Counted from the stretch's first letter, positions 1 to 12,283 are shown. The stretch: DNA of 64,000 nucleotides from Prosopocoilus inquinatus (GCA_036172665.1 CM069876.1:7254001-7318000); one strand, 5' to 3'. The notes: generated from the sequence alone by a model not told the origin. Program-made: numbers and translations.

Positions 1-322
1 ACGTGTAGTAAAAAAATCAGTAATGAATGACTTTTGTTTTACTTACTCATGGTCAGGTGAAACTGTTGACTTACCTGCAAAAAAAAAATATTATTACTAA
101 TAAATAAATATATAATATGTCACACAAATAAGTACAATTTTAACTGACAATAAAACTCGTCAAGAGTAACAGCTTTTCTAAATTTTTTTTTTGTGAACCT
201 AGTTACCGGGTTGAAATTATTTAAAAATTGGCTAAAAGTATCACTGTCCGCCACTGGAGATTATACAACATTACTGTGCTGTAACTGTTGCCTAGTAACG
301 AATCGTGAACAAACCTTACACA

Positions 323-514
323 ATGTCAAAAGTCTGTCGTATAATATTAATGGATCCGGGTCGACATTTAACACTATCCAAAACAGACTCCTCAATGTCT
401 GCAACTGTCATTGTCGAACACTGCAGCCTTAAAGGATCCATGTTCTCGGAGTTGCTGCGCCACTCTGACAAATGTACGAACATTCGGAATGCGACGATTC
501 AAGAACCGTTCCAG
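323..514 (+). CDS. Candidate host coding exon (64 codons, unidentified)
   Basis: An ATG in a reasonable insect context (cacaATG) opens 64 sense codons that end exactly at CAG|GTAAAT, a good splice donor, in phase 0. The peptide starts MSKVCRIILMDPG, contains VIVEHCSLKGSMF and ends TIQEPFQ; it has mixed composition with Cys and His and does not look like low-complexity translation. I do not recognise the family. No transposon signature surrounds it, and base composition is less AT-biased than its flanks. It could be the first coding exon of a host gene whose remaining exons lie outside the window, or a chance frame. The start was chosen as the first ATG; the frame is also open upstream to a GTG at 305. 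Seen: frame and donor. Inferred: gene status. Confidence 0.35.
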
Positions 515-649
515 GTAAATGCATTACCCTGGCTTTTACCATAAATTAATACAATAGCAATGCATTTATAGGCAAATTTGACAAACGACCATTTCTAAGT
601 AACTTAAGAAAATTCTTAAGAACCTGTGATTAGATCAGTACTAGACGAC

Positions 650-1810
650 TCGTTAATTTATGGGAGGGAAAATTAAAAAAAAATTTACGATTTGGAAAAA
701 ATGATTTCTAAAATAGTTTCAAAAACAGAATAGTCTGAGATAAGTAAAAAAGAAAGGAAAGTGAAAAAAGAAAGAAAAAACCAAGAGGATTAATTTTTGG
801 AGGAAATGCTAAAAGAACTACATTTTAAGAGCATGAATTCTGTTAATCCAAGCCGTAAATTTGTAATTTGCCAAGATTTCAAAACAACTGAAATACTTTG
901 AGAACGTTCAAAGGACGATGTTCTGAAAAGAACTTTGTACTCTTTATATCTCGGAACACTTAAAACTGCAGAAAATAAGAAACTTCAAGAACAATGTACT
1001 CGAAACGTAACGACTTAAAAAAAAATAACTGTGCTGGGAAACGCCAGAAAAATCCAAAAAATTGTGCTACAAAAAACAATTTCAAATGAATAAAATCGAA
1101 CGAACACAAATGATTAAGAGGTGTTTCAAAGAAATTTCAAACACATGTTGTAGCGCCATCTGTTAATCCGCAGCAGCAATTAACTCGTATCTTCTAATTA
1201 CGACAGTTTTAAAACAGCTGAAAACAAATTTGTTTCAGAACGTTCAAGAACAATGTTCTTAAAACAATTTTGAATTAAAAAAAAAAAAAACATTTGTGGC
1301 GCCGTCTATAGCCATGAATCGTGTCGTAATTTTGTCGTCTTTCTTTGGAGGAGGGGAGCAATTTCAAGGCCACTGAAAATAGCTAAAGAAAAAATTAAAA
1401 ATAATGTCTCCAAAAAAGAAAAAAACAGTTTCGATTAAACAAAGTTGAACAGAAATGATAAAAAATGGTTTTTCAAAGTATTTTTAAACATAAACAGCGT
1501 TAATCTACAGCCGCAATTACTTTTGTTACCCTAAAATTCTGGAAGACAGTTTCAAAAAGCTTTCAAAACAAATTACTATCAAGAATATAGAAGAGATTCA
1601 AAGCGCAAAAAAAAATAATAAAAAAATTGCGGACCCATCTATTAGTATAAGTCGTAACTTTGTTTTGTTTATTTGTGGGGAAGCTGGGAAACGCCAGAAA
1701 AAATTCATAAAATTGGGCTACAAAAAACAGTTTCGAATAAATAAAATCGAACCAACACAAATTAATAGGTAAGAGACCTTTCAAAGAAATTTCAAACACT
1801 CAGACAACGA
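650..1810. repeat. Diverged tandem repeat, period about 326 bp
   Basis: The block around CTGGGAAACGCCAGAAAAA at about 1035 recurs at about 1687, a distance of 652 bp, and a weaker copy lies midway near 1355. Each unit also shares the A-rich block with AAATAAAATCGAAC, the TTTCAAAGAAATTTCAAAC block, and a GCGCC(A/G)TCTAT motif followed by a CGTAA-like motif. A more decayed unit extends upstream to about 650. No open frame of interest. This is an old minisatellite/satellite-like array of three to four units. Confidence 0.55.
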
Positions 1811-2009
1811 TTTGGAAATCGATTTCTGGCTTTCCACCTAAAAACCAGGGCGTTACTAACAAAGAAATCGAAATTCAACATTGTACAGACTGCTAAAAGA
1901 TAAAAAGGTTAATTGGTTTTCTAAGATTAATTATTATAGCATGGGAATAACACTCTGTCTTCTCTCAAACTGTCATCTTTTTCCGCACCATTATTTGCAC
2001 GTCGCACAC

Positions 2010-2064
2010 AATATAATATTATTATTATTATTATTAATTATATAAATAATAATATAATAATAGA
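2010..2064. repeat. Low-complexity (ATT/AAT)n tract
   Basis: Nearly uninterrupted ATT/AAT triplets followed by AT-rich sequence. It could be a microsatellite or the tail of a decayed non-LTR element; no adjacent RT frame is visible. Confidence 0.7.
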
Positions 2065-2824
2065 AAAAGTTAAAAAAAAAACTGAAGAATTTATTTTCTC
2101 AGTACATTTTTTTATGTATAACCGTAAAAAATAAAAAAGTTCATAAATGCATTTTTATTACAACGAAAAGAATGGTAAATACACTAAATTTTGGAATTAC
2201 CTATAATAAATGACCAGAAGTTACGTTTTCTGTAGTGGAATTATGTCTTTTGTTACGCACAAAATTCGCTTCCCATCACATAAGGGGGTCCTTCATTTTA
2301 GGTTCTGGGATTCATTTCAAAATTATTAACAGTGACTCCCCATAAAATTGAACAAAGTCTTTAATCGTCTCATACCCTGGATACGATTCAATAAACTTTC
2401 AAATTTAAAAAATATTGCTTCACCAATAGCGCCAGGAACTAGCTTTAAACTTTTTGCCACGTTGCATCGGATCCCAAAAATTTAGAGGGGATTCCGAGGG
2501 CCCCCATTAATCACTCAGTTTAAAAAATAAATGTTCCGCTAACTAAGATTGCAATGGCAAAATTCAAAAATTATTCATACTTTTTATTTCACACAATAAA
2601 ACGTCAAAATTTTAATTGCGAAATATAACTTGGTATATCGGACACTTCTGAAGAGAAACATAAGCGTCTAATTCATTAGAGTCCTTTTAGTTAAAATTTA
2701 AGCTCCAGTTAACTCCATATAATATGTTACAATAATTGTTTCTATGGGAAATAATCGCCGGCTACAAAGTGGTGCAAATGAGACTAGGTGTATTTGAAGC
2801 TAACAAACAAAACATGTAAATATA

Positions 2825-3348
2825 CAGGGTATTGTTTTACTGTGTGCAAATAAAATAAACCTCAGTATAAGTACGCGAAATGCTACCTTCTGCGGGTATT
2901 TCTTAGTGGCTACCGTATCATAGGCAAAAAATTTCGGATTTACCACTTGCTTGGAACTGCTGAAATGTGCGAGAAAGATGAAGGTCAACTTCGCCTTCTT
3001 ATAGGTATGAACACGCCCACCGATACCGCACTCGATGCTCAACGCAGAGTTTCGTAATAATAATCACTAATATCGTTTATTAACCGACCAGCTGATCGGA
3101 GCGGCGCTGAGTGACGTCGTTCCCACTTGAGATCCAGGAAGGCACTGACCCTGGCCTACTTCGGCTGCGAGCGGTAATTGAAGAGGCGCCCACGTTTTAC
3201 TTTTAGCTATGCCAGCAGTTCTGAAACGATTTAGTGAAAATCTGCCACTGCATTTTTCTCGAAAACCATTACATTTATGTTAAGAACATATGAGTTCAGT
3301 CGTTGCCATTCATGGTGATATATTTGCACACAGTAAAAGAACACTCTG
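2825..3348. mobile_element. MITE A, copy 1 (Tc1/mariner-type, TA target site)
   Basis: A 524-bp element flanked by TA. The left end CAGGGTATTGTTTTACTGTG and the right end (as reverse complement CAGAGTGTTCTTTTACTGTG) are imperfect terminal inverted repeats. A second copy in the opposite orientation lies at 35870-36791 and shares the interior over most of its length, which confirms the boundaries. No transposase frame; non-autonomous. Confidence 0.8.
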
Positions 3349-4378
3349 TATAGAAATCCGGTCCGTACGCATAACTACGAAATCCGCTCTTTACTCTTTA
3401 AGTTAAAATTTGTAGAGTTATGAAAATGTCTTTAACCTCTGATTTATCTTCCTAGTAACAATTCTAACAACTACAAACGATTACAGTAGAACAAAATGAT
3501 CAACAGTGACAAGTTCCTCCTTCCAAAAATACTCAAGAGAAAATTCGAGAATTCTCGGCGAGCCCGTTGCACATACTCGAAACTGAAAGGGGAAGTGGCA
3601 ACAAGTCCGACGAAACGAACTCAATCAACGTTACGTTAGAAGCCACGTGGACTGCACGCGCCACCTATTTATGGACTTTTGAAGTCGTTGATGTTAACGG
3701 CTGATTGTACACCGTAACGTACCCCTGTAGTAAATTAAATTACAAACTTCAATTATTCTGATTAGTTTAAGTTGATCGTAGTGTTTATCGTTTCGGACGT
3801 TTTGGAACTCGAGGTCCAGCTGTTCGGTCTGTACTGATCTTCCGCGTTTATTAAAAAGTAATCTTTTGAGTTTAGTTGCAAATTACCGACGTTTGTGTCG
3901 AAACAATCGATATTTTCTACATTCTTATAAATACTCCATCTTGTCCGGTGTGATTATCTCAATGCGTTCCGAAACCTTGCGCTTTCTTGTACATTCATTT
4001 GTCATACATTAACATAACGATCGTCATGGGTTAACTTTTTTTTTAATCATTTGTAAGACAAAATCTTTGATGTGGAATCTGTTTAATGAAAGGCAAAAAG
4101 AGCCACTCTAGAGTATATCTCTTCGTTTAAAAATCGATACAAAAAATCCCACACAAAAATCGCACACGTTTTGAAAATTTCAATAATTCGAAAAAAAATT
4201 GATAGAGGAGAACAATACTTGATAATATATTGCTTTTTTTTGATTCGATAAAATTTCGGTAACACATTGTTACGAATTTAAGTTTGACTAATTTTTATTT
4301 AATGCAAAATATGATAGACTTATGGTGGGTTTTACAGAAAAAAATGTTAATCAGTGATTAATTTAATTCTCTGATTTA
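3349..4378. other. No recognised gene
   Basis: Unique-looking sequence with a GC-richer patch around 3560-3830. No supported ORF, splice pattern or repeat was seen; a regulatory role cannot be judged from sequence alone. Confidence 0.4.
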
Positions 4379-4494
4379 TGCCAGATTTCTTCACCTACGG
4401 ATAAATTTATCTGCCAGGTATTATCCTTGGAAACCATTGTTTCCGTGGATACTACCTGGCAGATAAATTTATCCGCAGGTGAAGAAATCGGGCC
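4379..4494. mobile_element. Hairpin MITE, near-perfect 55-bp arms
   Basis: Two arms, 4380-4434 and about 4440-4494, are reverse complements with only a few mismatches around a 5-bp loop. Each arm contains GATTTCTTCACCT and GATAAATTTATCTGCCAGG. Flanks read TTA and TAA, suggestive of a PIF/Harbinger-like target preference but not an exact direct duplication. Confidence 0.75.
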
Positions 4495-4663
4495 TAAGAA
4501 ACGTCATTGGACGTTCCAAAGGTTGATGGAAATGTTCGCGACTGTTCTGTTTTCTGCTGCAGTGGTTTTCGCACGAGTCACGCCACTGGTGCGTTAGTCG
4601 AATGTGCCAAGGAATACGCGGAGATTTCGTCATGGTTCCATGCGTATCCGAAAGCGGGAATTT

Positions 4664-4740
4664 ACTATATAAGCGAAGATTGGCGCGCTATTTGAACATA
4701 AAATTTAGGAAGCGACACCGAATATTTCGACTAGTAAGTA
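4664..4740 (+). promoter_or_regulatory. Possible TATA promoter with non-coding first exon
   Basis: TATATAAG at about 4664 lies about 70 bp upstream of a GTAAGTA splice-donor match at about 4733, with GC-richer sequence between. This spacing would fit a TATA-driven transcript whose short first exon is spliced out to a distant exon. It is a motif-level suggestion only; the immediately upstream hairpin MITE could also have placed it here by chance. Confidence 0.2.
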
Positions 4741-5545
4741 CTCTTTCATTATTTCTTATACGTATGTTTAAAGTATAACATTAAATTAAAGACGACTCTT
4801 CTCCGATGAAAATTGTATAAAAGTTCACTATTTATTGTTATACCGATTCCATCACATTAAATAGGCACACCCGAGCGCTCACGAGGCAGTCTTACAGCGT
4901 GAGCGAAGTATGATGCGATGTAAGCAGATTTAAAATCTGTGTCTACTTGGAGTTGTTTCACCTGTATATCAACCGATAGTGAAACCTTGGGCGTTTGTAC
5001 AATTTTTTCCGTTTAAAAAGGAGAAAAAACTTTAATAACGTTAAACTAAATTTATTTTCTTTTGCCGTTTAAAAGATATTTAGTTTTGCACCAAACTATT
5101 CAAATGCAAACTCTGATCTGATCAGAATTTCTTACACGATAGAGTTATCGATACCCTGTTCCAAAGTACTGCCGAAGTATCTATACCTTCCTCTTATTTA
5201 TTAGAACAAGTATTCAGGTACGGTCATGTCGAAAAGTTTTAAGACGAAATGAAACACCCCTGGCCGTACGAATATCCGTATTTTGCAATTATGAACCTTA
5301 ACAACATTTAGCAGGCTGACCTGCTTTTATGGTACGGCCGGCGGCAAGCCTAATAAATAAATATTGGTTACGGTTTCCAGTAATAATAACAGGTATCCTT
5401 GGTCCTATGACAAAATACATACAATGGAATGATTATCTCTTTCGGTAGTATGTGTTCTGCGTTCCATTTCACAACGAAATTAAACGAAACTTTCCGACAC
5501 GAGAAATTGTTCAATACTAAAAGATAATTAGTTCGCAGCCTCTTA

Positions 5546-5755
5546 TACACAGAGAAAAATCAATAGTAAAAAGTAACACAAATTGTAGTCAGAATAAAGA
5601 CAGAAACAAATTGTAACAAATATTAACACAATTGTAGTAAATATTAGCACAATTGTAGTAAATAGTCCGACAATTTTGCGAATATTTGCTACAATTTGTT
5701 TCCGTCTTCATTCTAACTACAATTTGTGTTACTTCTATTGATTTTTCTCTGTGTA
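5546..5755. mobile_element. Foldback MITE, TACACAGAGAAAAATC ends
   Basis: A 210-bp palindromic element: the left arm TACACAGAGAAAAATCAATAG is repeated in reverse complement at the right end, and the arms stay alignable for about 80 bp. Interior contains repeated ACAATTGTAGTAAAT blocks. The same TTGTAGTAAA vocabulary reappears in the element at 7615-7816, suggesting related families. No coding capacity. Confidence 0.75.
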
Positions 5756-7614
5756 CCTACACACTAAACTGGGATAATACTCGGTATTACCGGAAATTTT
5801 CCAGAATACCAACATTTTACAAATGTAATAGGATGTAGAGGCATAAAATCCCATACGTGTGATAATTTACGTTCGGATTATGAGGTTCCACTTTCAGCAG
5901 CGTCGCATACTACCACTCTCCTACACATACTCAAGATGAAAGTTTCAAGCGCGATTAAAATAAACTATTTATTTTCATTTTGCAGAAGTACAAGCCGGTA
6001 GTCATGCGCTAAGATGCAGTAAATTGCGAAAGCACAGTTGGCCCACTAGGGAAGGAACCTATTTGTTCGAATCCAGGTGATGATACTCTGAAAGTTCTCT
6101 ATAGTTGATATTTCAATGTTGGTTATTCAAATTATGGAAAAAAAAACAAAAAAAAACCCTAGAGATTTTTTTGACACACGAAACCAGTTATGGGTTAGTA
6201 TTCAACGTACGGACCGTCAGTTATTATTATTAAAACCAGTAACAAAAATCAGATGATGTTATGATTTCTTTAACCAAAGTGTTTATTAAATATGGCTTCG
6301 AATTGGACATACAAAAGCTAAAAAACCGTCTATTATTGAAATAATCTTTAAGACATAAGACTTAAGGATAACAAGGTCAAAGGACTGAAAATTTTAATCG
6401 AATCCTAAATTGAATCGATGAGATTCACAACAGTGCTAAGTTCAAACGTTTGAATGTTGAAAATTAAAAAGAAAAACATGTTTATTTAGTTCCTTATGTC
6501 CCTTGTGGGTTCAATATGTACAGTCTGTAAGTTTTAGGCGTCCTTTAAACTAAAACCAAAATCTATTAGATCATGCTTTTTTTATTTTAATTTTTTAGAA
6601 GTTTTTTAGAAGTTTATACTTTTATACTATTTGTTTTCTAGGCCCATTTGACATCATGTTGACACCAAAATCTCGTACAAAGGCAGACAGGTTAACACAG
6701 TAAATGTTCGGCACTTCTGTCACTTTAGACAAGATTCTATATCAGATCTTGCATGATGATAAACAGGCTAATGGATAAAAACTGTTTTATTCTTGATTTA
6801 GCATTAAGACAAAGAAAAATCTTACTTTATAATTATCTTTATAATTTATTCAATGTTGGAGAGATGGCGAGGCGGTAGCACAAACTATTTCTTACGAAGT
6901 TTCGTTTTAAAGTAACAACACGAAGCCCTTTTCGCCTCTTCGCATCCCTCCAATCCAATAAAGCCCATTAGACATCAAAGGATTACCAGGATATATTAAT
7001 TTAAAGAGGCCCAAGGTGAGCTCTGAAACATCTGGAAGCGAAAAGCGCGGAATAACCCTTAAAGTTTATGGCAGGCGTGTTAAACTAAGCGTGTTTGTAG
7101 TTGGCAAAACACAATGACTACGGCCACATCAAAATAAACAGCCATGAAATTGGACGCATTCGGGGTGCGTTGATAAGATGATATCTTAATAAGTAATAGT
7201 TAATATATCCGTCGCAGATGAAACCAACAGCTGTTATCTGCAGTGAAACGATCTAATTTAATACTATCGAAAATAATTGAATTTCGAAGCTGGAGTCGAA
7301 TCTATTAGATATCACTTATCGGATAAGAGTTATTTTAGGCTTTATACACACTATACACAGTGCTAAATAAATGTTTTTGTGTGCATACGCAACGTACAGA
7401 TCGAGAAGGGTAGTATGAGAATCATTGCCCAAATGTTAACAAAGTAATTATTGTCATCAGCAAAAGTGCGAAGAGGGTCAATATTTACAAGGTTTGAATT
7501 GAAGTATTCCTTACAACGAGTCGTTTGCTGATATTACTTTTCATAAAACTATTCAACTTTAAGTATTAGCTAATGTAACGACCATATTTGTTGTTGTTTG
7601 GTAGATATATAACA
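5756..7614. other. No recognised gene
   Basis: AT-rich sequence without supported ORFs. A GC-richer segment near 6840-7100 has no identifiable frame. Nothing tRNA-like could be folded from the GTTCGAATCC match near 6062. Confidence 0.4.
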
Positions 7615-7816
7615 TACACAAAAAAAAATTGTAGTAAAATAAGGGATCGCTACAAGTTGCAGCAAAATTTTTCACAAATTGTAGTGCATTTTACTACATG
7701 CACATTTTTAATTCCTGAAATTCACTACAATTACGTGTAAATTTTCTACAATTTGTAGCTATCCCCTGTTTTACTACAAATTGTAGTACTTTTTACTACA
7801 CAGTTTCTTCCGTGTA
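7615..7816. mobile_element. Foldback MITE rich in TTGTAG
   Basis: Arms starting near ACACAAAAAAAAATTGTAG on the left and ending TTTCTTCCGTGTA on the right are imperfect inverted repeats; the blocks AATTGTAGTAAAA, GCTACAA and TTGTAG occur in mirrored order. About 200 bp, no ORF. Boundary precision about 5 bp on the left. Confidence 0.6.
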
Positions 7817-9149
7817 AGGTACTGTTACGAATTCGGGGTTTGTCGAAGTTTCTTTTAATTTAAAAATACTTAAACACTTCCATTACTCATCATAGAAAAC
7901 AGACCGGCAGAGTCCAAATACCATCTTGAGTGCGTCGTGATAGTTCCCGAATAGTCGAGAGCGTAGATGACATGACAACTCCAAAAATAAACTTATCGCG
8001 AAACGGGGCATGAAAATGTCTTTAAAGCAAGCTGTAGACGGTTAGACACATTGTGCAAAATACCTAATTAAATATGTATGCATTTTACACACATAATATA
8101 AGTGAAATAAGAGAAGCTCTGCCGAAGACATTCCTAAAGAAAAAAAATTCTTGATTGCCATAACTGTCAATGTTTTGGTAGTTGTGTGTGCAAAAGATTC
8201 ATTAAGTTCTGATTCATTAACTTCTGATTTATTTAAAAAAAAAACTTACGTAGTCTGCGTCTTCCAAATCTGTTACACATTGACCAATAGAATTTAAATA
8301 TGAAAGAGTTAGAAGACGATGAAAGAAATAGACACCCTGCAATTGCATAAAATGACGAAATGGTAACAAAAGTGCAAAAAGAGATATGAGATAATAAGAA
8401 GAACAGGTACATAGATTAACAATTCACGGGCAAGATCTATTTTCCAAGATCAGTTACATCTGAATAAGGTATCTACTACGTGGATCTAATGGAAACTGAC
8501 ACTTTCAAAAGCTGGATCAGGTCGACATTTTTTAGTCAATTAATTAATATCTACTTATTATTATCAATACAGAAATGTTATACGCACAGATTTTTTGAAA
8601 AAAGGATACTCGATTACGAAGACAATTATTGGTCTCTTTTGAGAAAATATTAAACTAAAATGCAGAAAAAATACTCTGCCTCTATGGCAGCGTCTCCCAA
8701 ACTTTTAGGTTTCGCGACCCCCTTATGAGCTGTTATGATTCACGCCCCCCCTCCCCTCCCGTGGAATCTTGATCTTGAACACTGATGCTAAACGATTATC
8801 AAATACTTTTATATTATTCTTTTAAATTTGAGACCCGTCATTACATTTCATAACACATTTGTTTTAATGCGTTGACACTTTTTTCTAAAAATGAACATGG
8901 GAACATTTGTATTGTATGTTCACAGTAAAAAAAAACACACGGTATATAATAATAATAATAATAATATCACATTTATTCCGTAATGGTAAATAGTATGGAA
9001 CACGTCAAATACAATACCATTAATAATATAAATAAAATAACATTAACAATTATGACATTAGACGACACTGTCAAAGTAATGCATAAAAAACTCTGTAAAT
9101 GAATAGAAGGCGTGTCTAGTTAAGTAGCACTTCAGTTTTGTTTTAAAAT

Positions 9150-10740
9150 TTAATTGCTTTTAACGAAACAAGCGCACTCCAAAATGTATAAACAGGGCAC
9201 GGTAAGTATAGAGTTCTTCTTAAAAATATCTTTACACGATTCTCTTCTTTTTAGGTCGAAGATGCTTCTTACATAGGATTTCTGCAGCTTGAAGATCCGA
9301 ATCGATTCAGAAGCGTTGCCCCAGAAGATGATCCCGTACGTTATTCGCAAATTTACAAAGGCGTAGTATGCACTTAAAGCAGCTTCCAAACTAACACACT
9401 GAACGATATTTCTTAACGCGTAGGTAAACTTACTTATTTTTCCAGCAATTTTTTGGATATGGAAATTACACTTCAAAGTTTGATCGATTTCAATTCCCAG
9501 GAATGATGTATGATTTACAGAGGTAAATATATTATTATTATAATATAAAATATTGAAATCAGGTTCTTCTTTAAGCGAAAACTTTACCCTTTCAGTTTTA
9601 TCAACGTTAAGCTTCAATTTATTGTTACCGAACCATTTTTCCAGAATAGTGAGATCTTCCGTAATTTTTTGTTAATAGAATGTCATTGTTAGCTTTTACT
9701 ATTAGTGACGTATCGTCTGCAAACATCACAATCAGAGCATTCACAATGTTAGGCAAGTCATTTGTATATATTAGGAACACCAGGGGTCCTAAAACTGATC
9801 CTTGCGGTATACCTTGATTTTTCTTCCTAAACTTGGATCCAATTTCGAAGCCATTTATATCTGTAATTTGTACACACTGTTCTCTATTCGTAAGATAAAA
9901 TTTAATTAAACCGTTTGCCACACCTCTGCATCCTAATTTATCAAGTTTGTGTAATAATTTATTATAATTCACACAGTCGAAGACCTTAGTGAGGTCCATA
10001 AAAATCCCTGCAACTTTTTCTTTCTCTGAAAGTGCTTCCAGAATGCTGCAAATAGCCACATATACAGCTCTCACAGTTGATCTGCCTTTGATATATGCAT
10101 TTTGTACATCTGAAATTATATTGTATTTTCTTATTAGTCCATTATGCGGATTGCGTGTATTTTTTCAATTACTTTAGCTACAACAGAAATTAAAGCAATA
10201 GGCCTGTAATTAGAAATCTCACTTTTGTTTCCTTTTTTATGTACTGGTTTAATAACTGCTACTTTAAGTAAATCCGGAAAAATTCCCGTTGTAAAACATT
10301 GGTTTATCAGATGACATAATGGAAAGCTAAGTATGTCTGCACAATTCTTCAACAATTTAGTAGGTATTTCATCAAATCCGGCTGAAGTTGTATCTTTTAA
10401 GTTAATTATTACATTGCGAACTTCTATAAAATTTGTAGCAATTAAAAATATACTCCTGTTATGACTGGGTACACTGTTGAAGTCATGTTGCTCTTTTGTA
10501 TCATTATCGTTGCCTATTTCTGAGAAAAATTCACTTATGTCTTCTAATGTTTGCTGGATGTTTTGAGATTCATTTTGCTTTACATTATTTATGTCGAAAG
10601 TTGAATTATTTTGTTTCCCCGTAATACTTTTTACTAACTTCCAAGTATCTCTTACTTTATTATTAGAGTTTTTAATAAAGTTCGAATTGAAAGACTTTTT
10701 TGCTTCAGTGATGCATGTTTTTGTGAACTGACAGAAGAAT
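9150..10740 (-). pseudogene. Non-LTR reverse transcriptase, broken
   Basis: Translating the minus strand in pieces gives a continuous non-LTR RT: a linker (FTKTCITEAKKSFNSN, then TWKLVKSITGK), SAGFDEIP just upstream of a segment with FPDLLKVAVIKPVHKKG and NYRPIALIS (10134-10355), then FMDLTKVFDCVNYNKLL, GIPQGSVLGPLVFLIY and the catalytic FADD box (9625-10074), then the thumb/C-terminal part with FLGIEIDQTLKC and YGIIFWGNAS (9150-9617). Frameshifts near 10130-10070 and 9620 break it. No endonuclease domain precedes it: the RT linker begins within a few bases of the end of the SGNH ORF. Most similar in style to arthropod Jockey/CR1-group elements; clade assignment is tentative. Confidence 0.85.
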
Positions 10741-11879
10741 CTACAATAAACACACTGCCTTCTTGGCGAACTTTTTAAGATGCAAACCTACACTTGTATA
10801 GGACGAACGATAAAGTTGATTGTTGATGCAAAATATTTCTTCATGAATATATTCGGTTGCTAATAGGTACAGACGTCTGTTAATACGTTCAATTACTCCA
10901 TTTAAATGAGGCTTGTCAAATCTATACAAGATTGTACTAATTATTGTGTTCACACCCTTTGTTTTTTCCATGATATTTCTAAAAGTGTCTACAACTTTTG
11001 TAATATTTGAGCTATCATAGCAATAATCAGTATCGTTTGTGCCTCCCTGTATAAAGAGATAGTCGTCACTTCCATAGTGTTTAATTACAGGATCTAAATT
11101 ATCTATTACAGAATTTAGTTTGGCATTTGGCTTTAAGTAACTTAAAAGTTTGCATTTTTTTGACAAGGTGTCTGCCAGTAGCTCATTGTAGTGTCTTCCA
11201 TGGCTATCACTAAATACAGTAACTTTATGTGTTGTTGCGCTGACGGTTTTCTTAGCAGATATTGTTTTGCATGTATGATTTAGATTTGTTTCATTAGTAG
11301 CATCAACAGTATTTTTCGATAAAGTATTTATTTCATGTTTTAATGTTAAGCATTTATCTCGTAAATTTATAATTTCAGCTCTTAAAGTTGCAGCGTCTAG
11401 TTCTTCGTCAATTTCGTCTAATTTAAAAATCTCATTTACCTCAAAATCAGTTTTACAATCTACGTTATTTAAATTGCAATTTTTTAGCGCATGGTCTATT
11501 CGTTCGGCAATCTGTGTACTTACACATTTACTAATATTTTTATCTGTCTGAATAAAAGAGTTTACATATTTTAAATTTTTCGTGGCATTCAATTCCGTCA
11601 TTAATTCATTGATTATTTTTGATTTTGTGTTTATTTCAATTTCAAGTTGGCTGATTTTTGATTTCAATTTTTCATTATCGTCTTTCATTTCTGCGATAAC
11701 ATTTTCCGCCTTTGCCAATTTATCTCGCAATGTAACATTATTAGTTGCTAAGTTTGATTTGGAGTCATCATCTTCATTATGTATAATGCTGACAAAACTA
11801 ATATTGGAGTTCAATTTTGTAACTGTCCTTTTCACATCCGTTAGTTTTTTTCTGATTTCTTGTAATAACGCCTGAATTC
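10741..11879 (-). CDS. ORF1-like protein: coiled coil plus SGNH/GDSL esterase
   Basis: A long open frame on the minus strand, open from 11879; there is no in-frame ATG near its N terminus (the ATG at about 11882 is in another frame), so the true start is lost or frameshifted. The first third is heptad-rich and charged (AKAENVIAEMKDDNEKLKSK), a likely coiled coil. The C-terminal about 170 residues carry SGNH-family blocks: FSDSHGRH (block I GDS-like), FIQGGTND (block III GxND) and VGLHL near the end (block V His region). SGNH esterase domains are known in ORF1 proteins of CR1-like non-LTR elements, where they are thought to aid membrane or RNP steps. The ORF ends abutting the RT linker. It is the longest undamaged frame of this element. 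Confidence 0.75.
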
Positions 11880-12126
11880 ATTATGTTATATTTATTTCAA
11901 GTCTAAATAATTTAAAATCTAGTTCAAACTGTGACCTCTGTAATGCTAGTTTTTAAAATGATCACAGGAAAGTTTTCTGTTATCGCTGGACAAGTATTTC
12001 TTGCAAAAAGATATATATAGTTTATTTCAATTTTAGTCTCTCTCTTTCGTTACAATTCACAGCACAGTTCTTAACGTGCGTAGGTGAAACGCACTATATC
12101 TAATTATATGTACAATCGTAAGTTTT

Positions 12127-12283
12127 AAATTTTGGTCGTCACTGTCAATCAAACAATCAAAACGTCCAGAAATTAGAAATTCGTTTGTGTTTTACCGCGA
12201 AAGTGTCAAAATAAATTAAATATTTAAGAGACTATTACATTTAAAATAAGACACAAAATGACAATTAATGACGACCAAAATTT
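12127..12283. repeat. Short inverted repeat (AAATTTTGGTCGTCA arms)
   Basis: AAATTTTGGTCGTCA at 12127-12141 is exactly repeated in reverse complement at 12269-12283, with weaker pairing inside. It lies within the hAT element or the 5' region of the nested non-LTR; it may be a small MITE of about 157 bp. Confidence 0.5.

Larger units (their letters stand above)
8946..11880 (-). mobile_element. Non-LTR retrotransposon (Jockey/CR1-like) with SGNH ORF
   Basis: Reading on the minus strand: an ORF with coiled coil and SGNH domain (about 11879-10741), then RT linker, fingers, palm and thumb in broken frames (10740-9150), then a 3' end with an AATAAA-like signal and an (ATT)n tail at 8946-8966. The 5' end is uncertain and may extend towards 12.1 kb; I could not find a convincing target duplication. 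Insertion lies inside the hAT element. Confidence 0.8.

Noticed and set aside
2648..2659. CTGAAGA immediately followed by GAAAC-like bases
   Set aside because: No room for stem II between the two core boxes, so it cannot be a hammerhead.
6003..6090. GTTCGAATCC, resembling a tRNA B box
   Set aside because: No acceptor stem, D-arm or A box at the right distance; a tRNA or tRNA-derived SINE could not be folded by eye.
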